Shown in pieces: positions 7,027 to 7,379 of a stretch of 7,379 nucleotides of DNA; position 1 is the first letter of the stretch; each line of letters opens with the position of its first letter. The notes beneath the pieces were generated by a model that was given only the letters and a program-made list of their open reading frames with translations, searched no databases and was not told the DNA's origin. Location of the stretch: contig JAGMDB010000064.1 of assembly GCA_023128875.1 (NCBI GenBank), forward strand, positions 1 through 7,379, given 5' to 3'. Position numbers and translations under genes: made by a program. The DNA is from Dehalococcoidia bacterium. GTDB taxonomy: Bacteria > Chloroflexota > Dehalococcoidia > GIF9 > AB-539-J10.

Positions 7027-7040
7027 ATTAGATATTAGAA
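6997..7040 (+). repeat. Heptad repeat tract (TTTAGRN-like) in both orientations
   Basis: The tract divides into 7-base units: CTCTAAA and TTCTAAA (reverse orientation, 6997-7010), a GG spacer, then TTTAGGA, TTTAGAG, ATTAGAT and ATTAGAA (7013-7040). The hairpin arms are two such units on each side. The last unit with the following TTT (7035-7043) is also perfectly complementary over 9 bases to 7001-7009. The ilvC ribosome site starts directly after the tract, at 7045. Confidence 0.5.
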
Positions 7041-7056
7041 TTTTAAGGAGGAAAAT

Positions 7057-7379
7057 ATGGCTAAAATTTATTATGACAAGAATGCTAACCTGGACTTGCT
7101 TAAGGGAAAAACGATTGGTATTATCGGCTATGGTAGCCAGGGGCATGCCCAAGCCCAAAATCTGAGGGATAGTGGCTGCCAGGTTATCATCGCTGAAGCG
7201 CCGGGCAGTGAAGGCTGGAAAGCAGCAAACGATGCTGGGTTTAGAGTAGCTGGCGCTGCAGAAGTAGCAAAGGATGCAGCTATCATTGTTATGCTGGCCC
7301 CCGATAGCTTACATCCTCAAATCTACCATGAGTCAATTGAGAAGGAACTATCCCCAGGCAAAACTTTGATGTTCGCTCA
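7057..7379 (+). CDS. ilvC: Ketol-acid reductoisomerase, N-terminal part (runs off right edge)
   Basis: Rearranges and reduces acetolactate or acetohydroxybutyrate to the dihydroxy acids used by IlvD. The visible 107 residues begin MAKIYYDKNANLDLLKGK, typical of class I enzymes, followed by the Rossmann motif GYGSQGHAQAQNLRDSG (24-40). At the end of beta-2, where NADPH enzymes usually read GLR-x-x-S-x-SW, this protein has AEAPGSEGW (46-54): the arginine is alanine, one serine is glycine, and glutamates appear at 47 and 52. That predicts weak phosphate binding and possible NADH use. MLAPDSLHPQIY (about 84-95) is the conserved next strand/loop. AAGGAGG (7045-7051) lies 5 bases before the ATG. 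The magnesium-binding knotted domain is outside the window. The gene closes the ilvD-ilvB-ilvN-ilvC set, 69 bases after ilvN. Confidence 0.95.
   Translation, partial: MAKIYYDKNANLDLLKGKTIGIIGYGSQGHAQAQNLRDSGCQVIIAEAPGSEGWKAANDAGFRVAGAAEVAKDAAIIVMLAPDSLHPQIYHESIEKELSPGKTLMFA

Overview
The window looks like a piece of chromosome from an anaerobic bacterium. Evidence is a tungsten-type aldehyde:ferredoxin oxidoreductase, a dihydroxyacid dehydratase of the PGH type (oxygen-labile cluster type), sigma70-like -35/-10 boxes and strong AGGAGG-type ribosome binding sites. The gene order and protein flavour remind me of Dehalococcoidia (Chloroflexota), but that placement is an inference made without any database search. 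Nothing suggests a phage, plasmid, CRISPR array or tRNA/rRNA gene.

Layout. Positions 1-1255 (minus strand) hold the N-terminal 418 codons of an aldehyde ferredoxin oxidoreductase running off the left edge. A divergent intergenic region (1256-1438) carries a good minus-strand promoter for it and a plausible plus-strand promoter. The plus-strand gene at 1439-1873 is a shrunken saccharopine-dehydrogenase-like protein. It keeps its promoter, Shine-Dalgarno site, first beta-strand and C-terminal domain pieces, but has lost nearly all of the Rossmann domain. A 122-base gap with a dyad around a -10-like box then leads into a plus-strand gene run: tsaC/sua5-like (1996-2640), rpiB (2618-3058), ilvD (3102-4772), ilvB (4781-6475), ilvN (6496-6987) and ilvC (7057 to the right edge).

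How the genes work together. IlvB/IlvN (acetohydroxyacid synthase, catalytic and valine-sensing subunits), IlvC (ketol-acid reductoisomerase) and IlvD (dihydroxyacid dehydratase) are the three shared enzymatic steps of valine, isoleucine and leucine precursor synthesis. They form a tight same-strand cluster with gaps of 8, 20 and 69 bases. The two upstream genes overlap each other by 23 bases and sit 43 bases before ilvD with no visible terminator, so tRNA t6A modification (TsaC) and pentose phosphate isomerisation (RpiB) may be co-transcribed with the amino-acid genes. I see no BCAA-rich leader peptide, T-box or attenuator ahead of ilvD. The only notable structured element inside the cluster is an AT-rich hairpin and heptad-repeat tract between ilvN and ilvC.

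Most of the window is ordinary metabolism. The points worth a second look are the internally deleted saccharopine-dehydrogenase-like gene, the acidic non-canonical cofactor loop of IlvC, and the ilvN-ilvC hairpin/repeat. I did not find a convincing new biological system.
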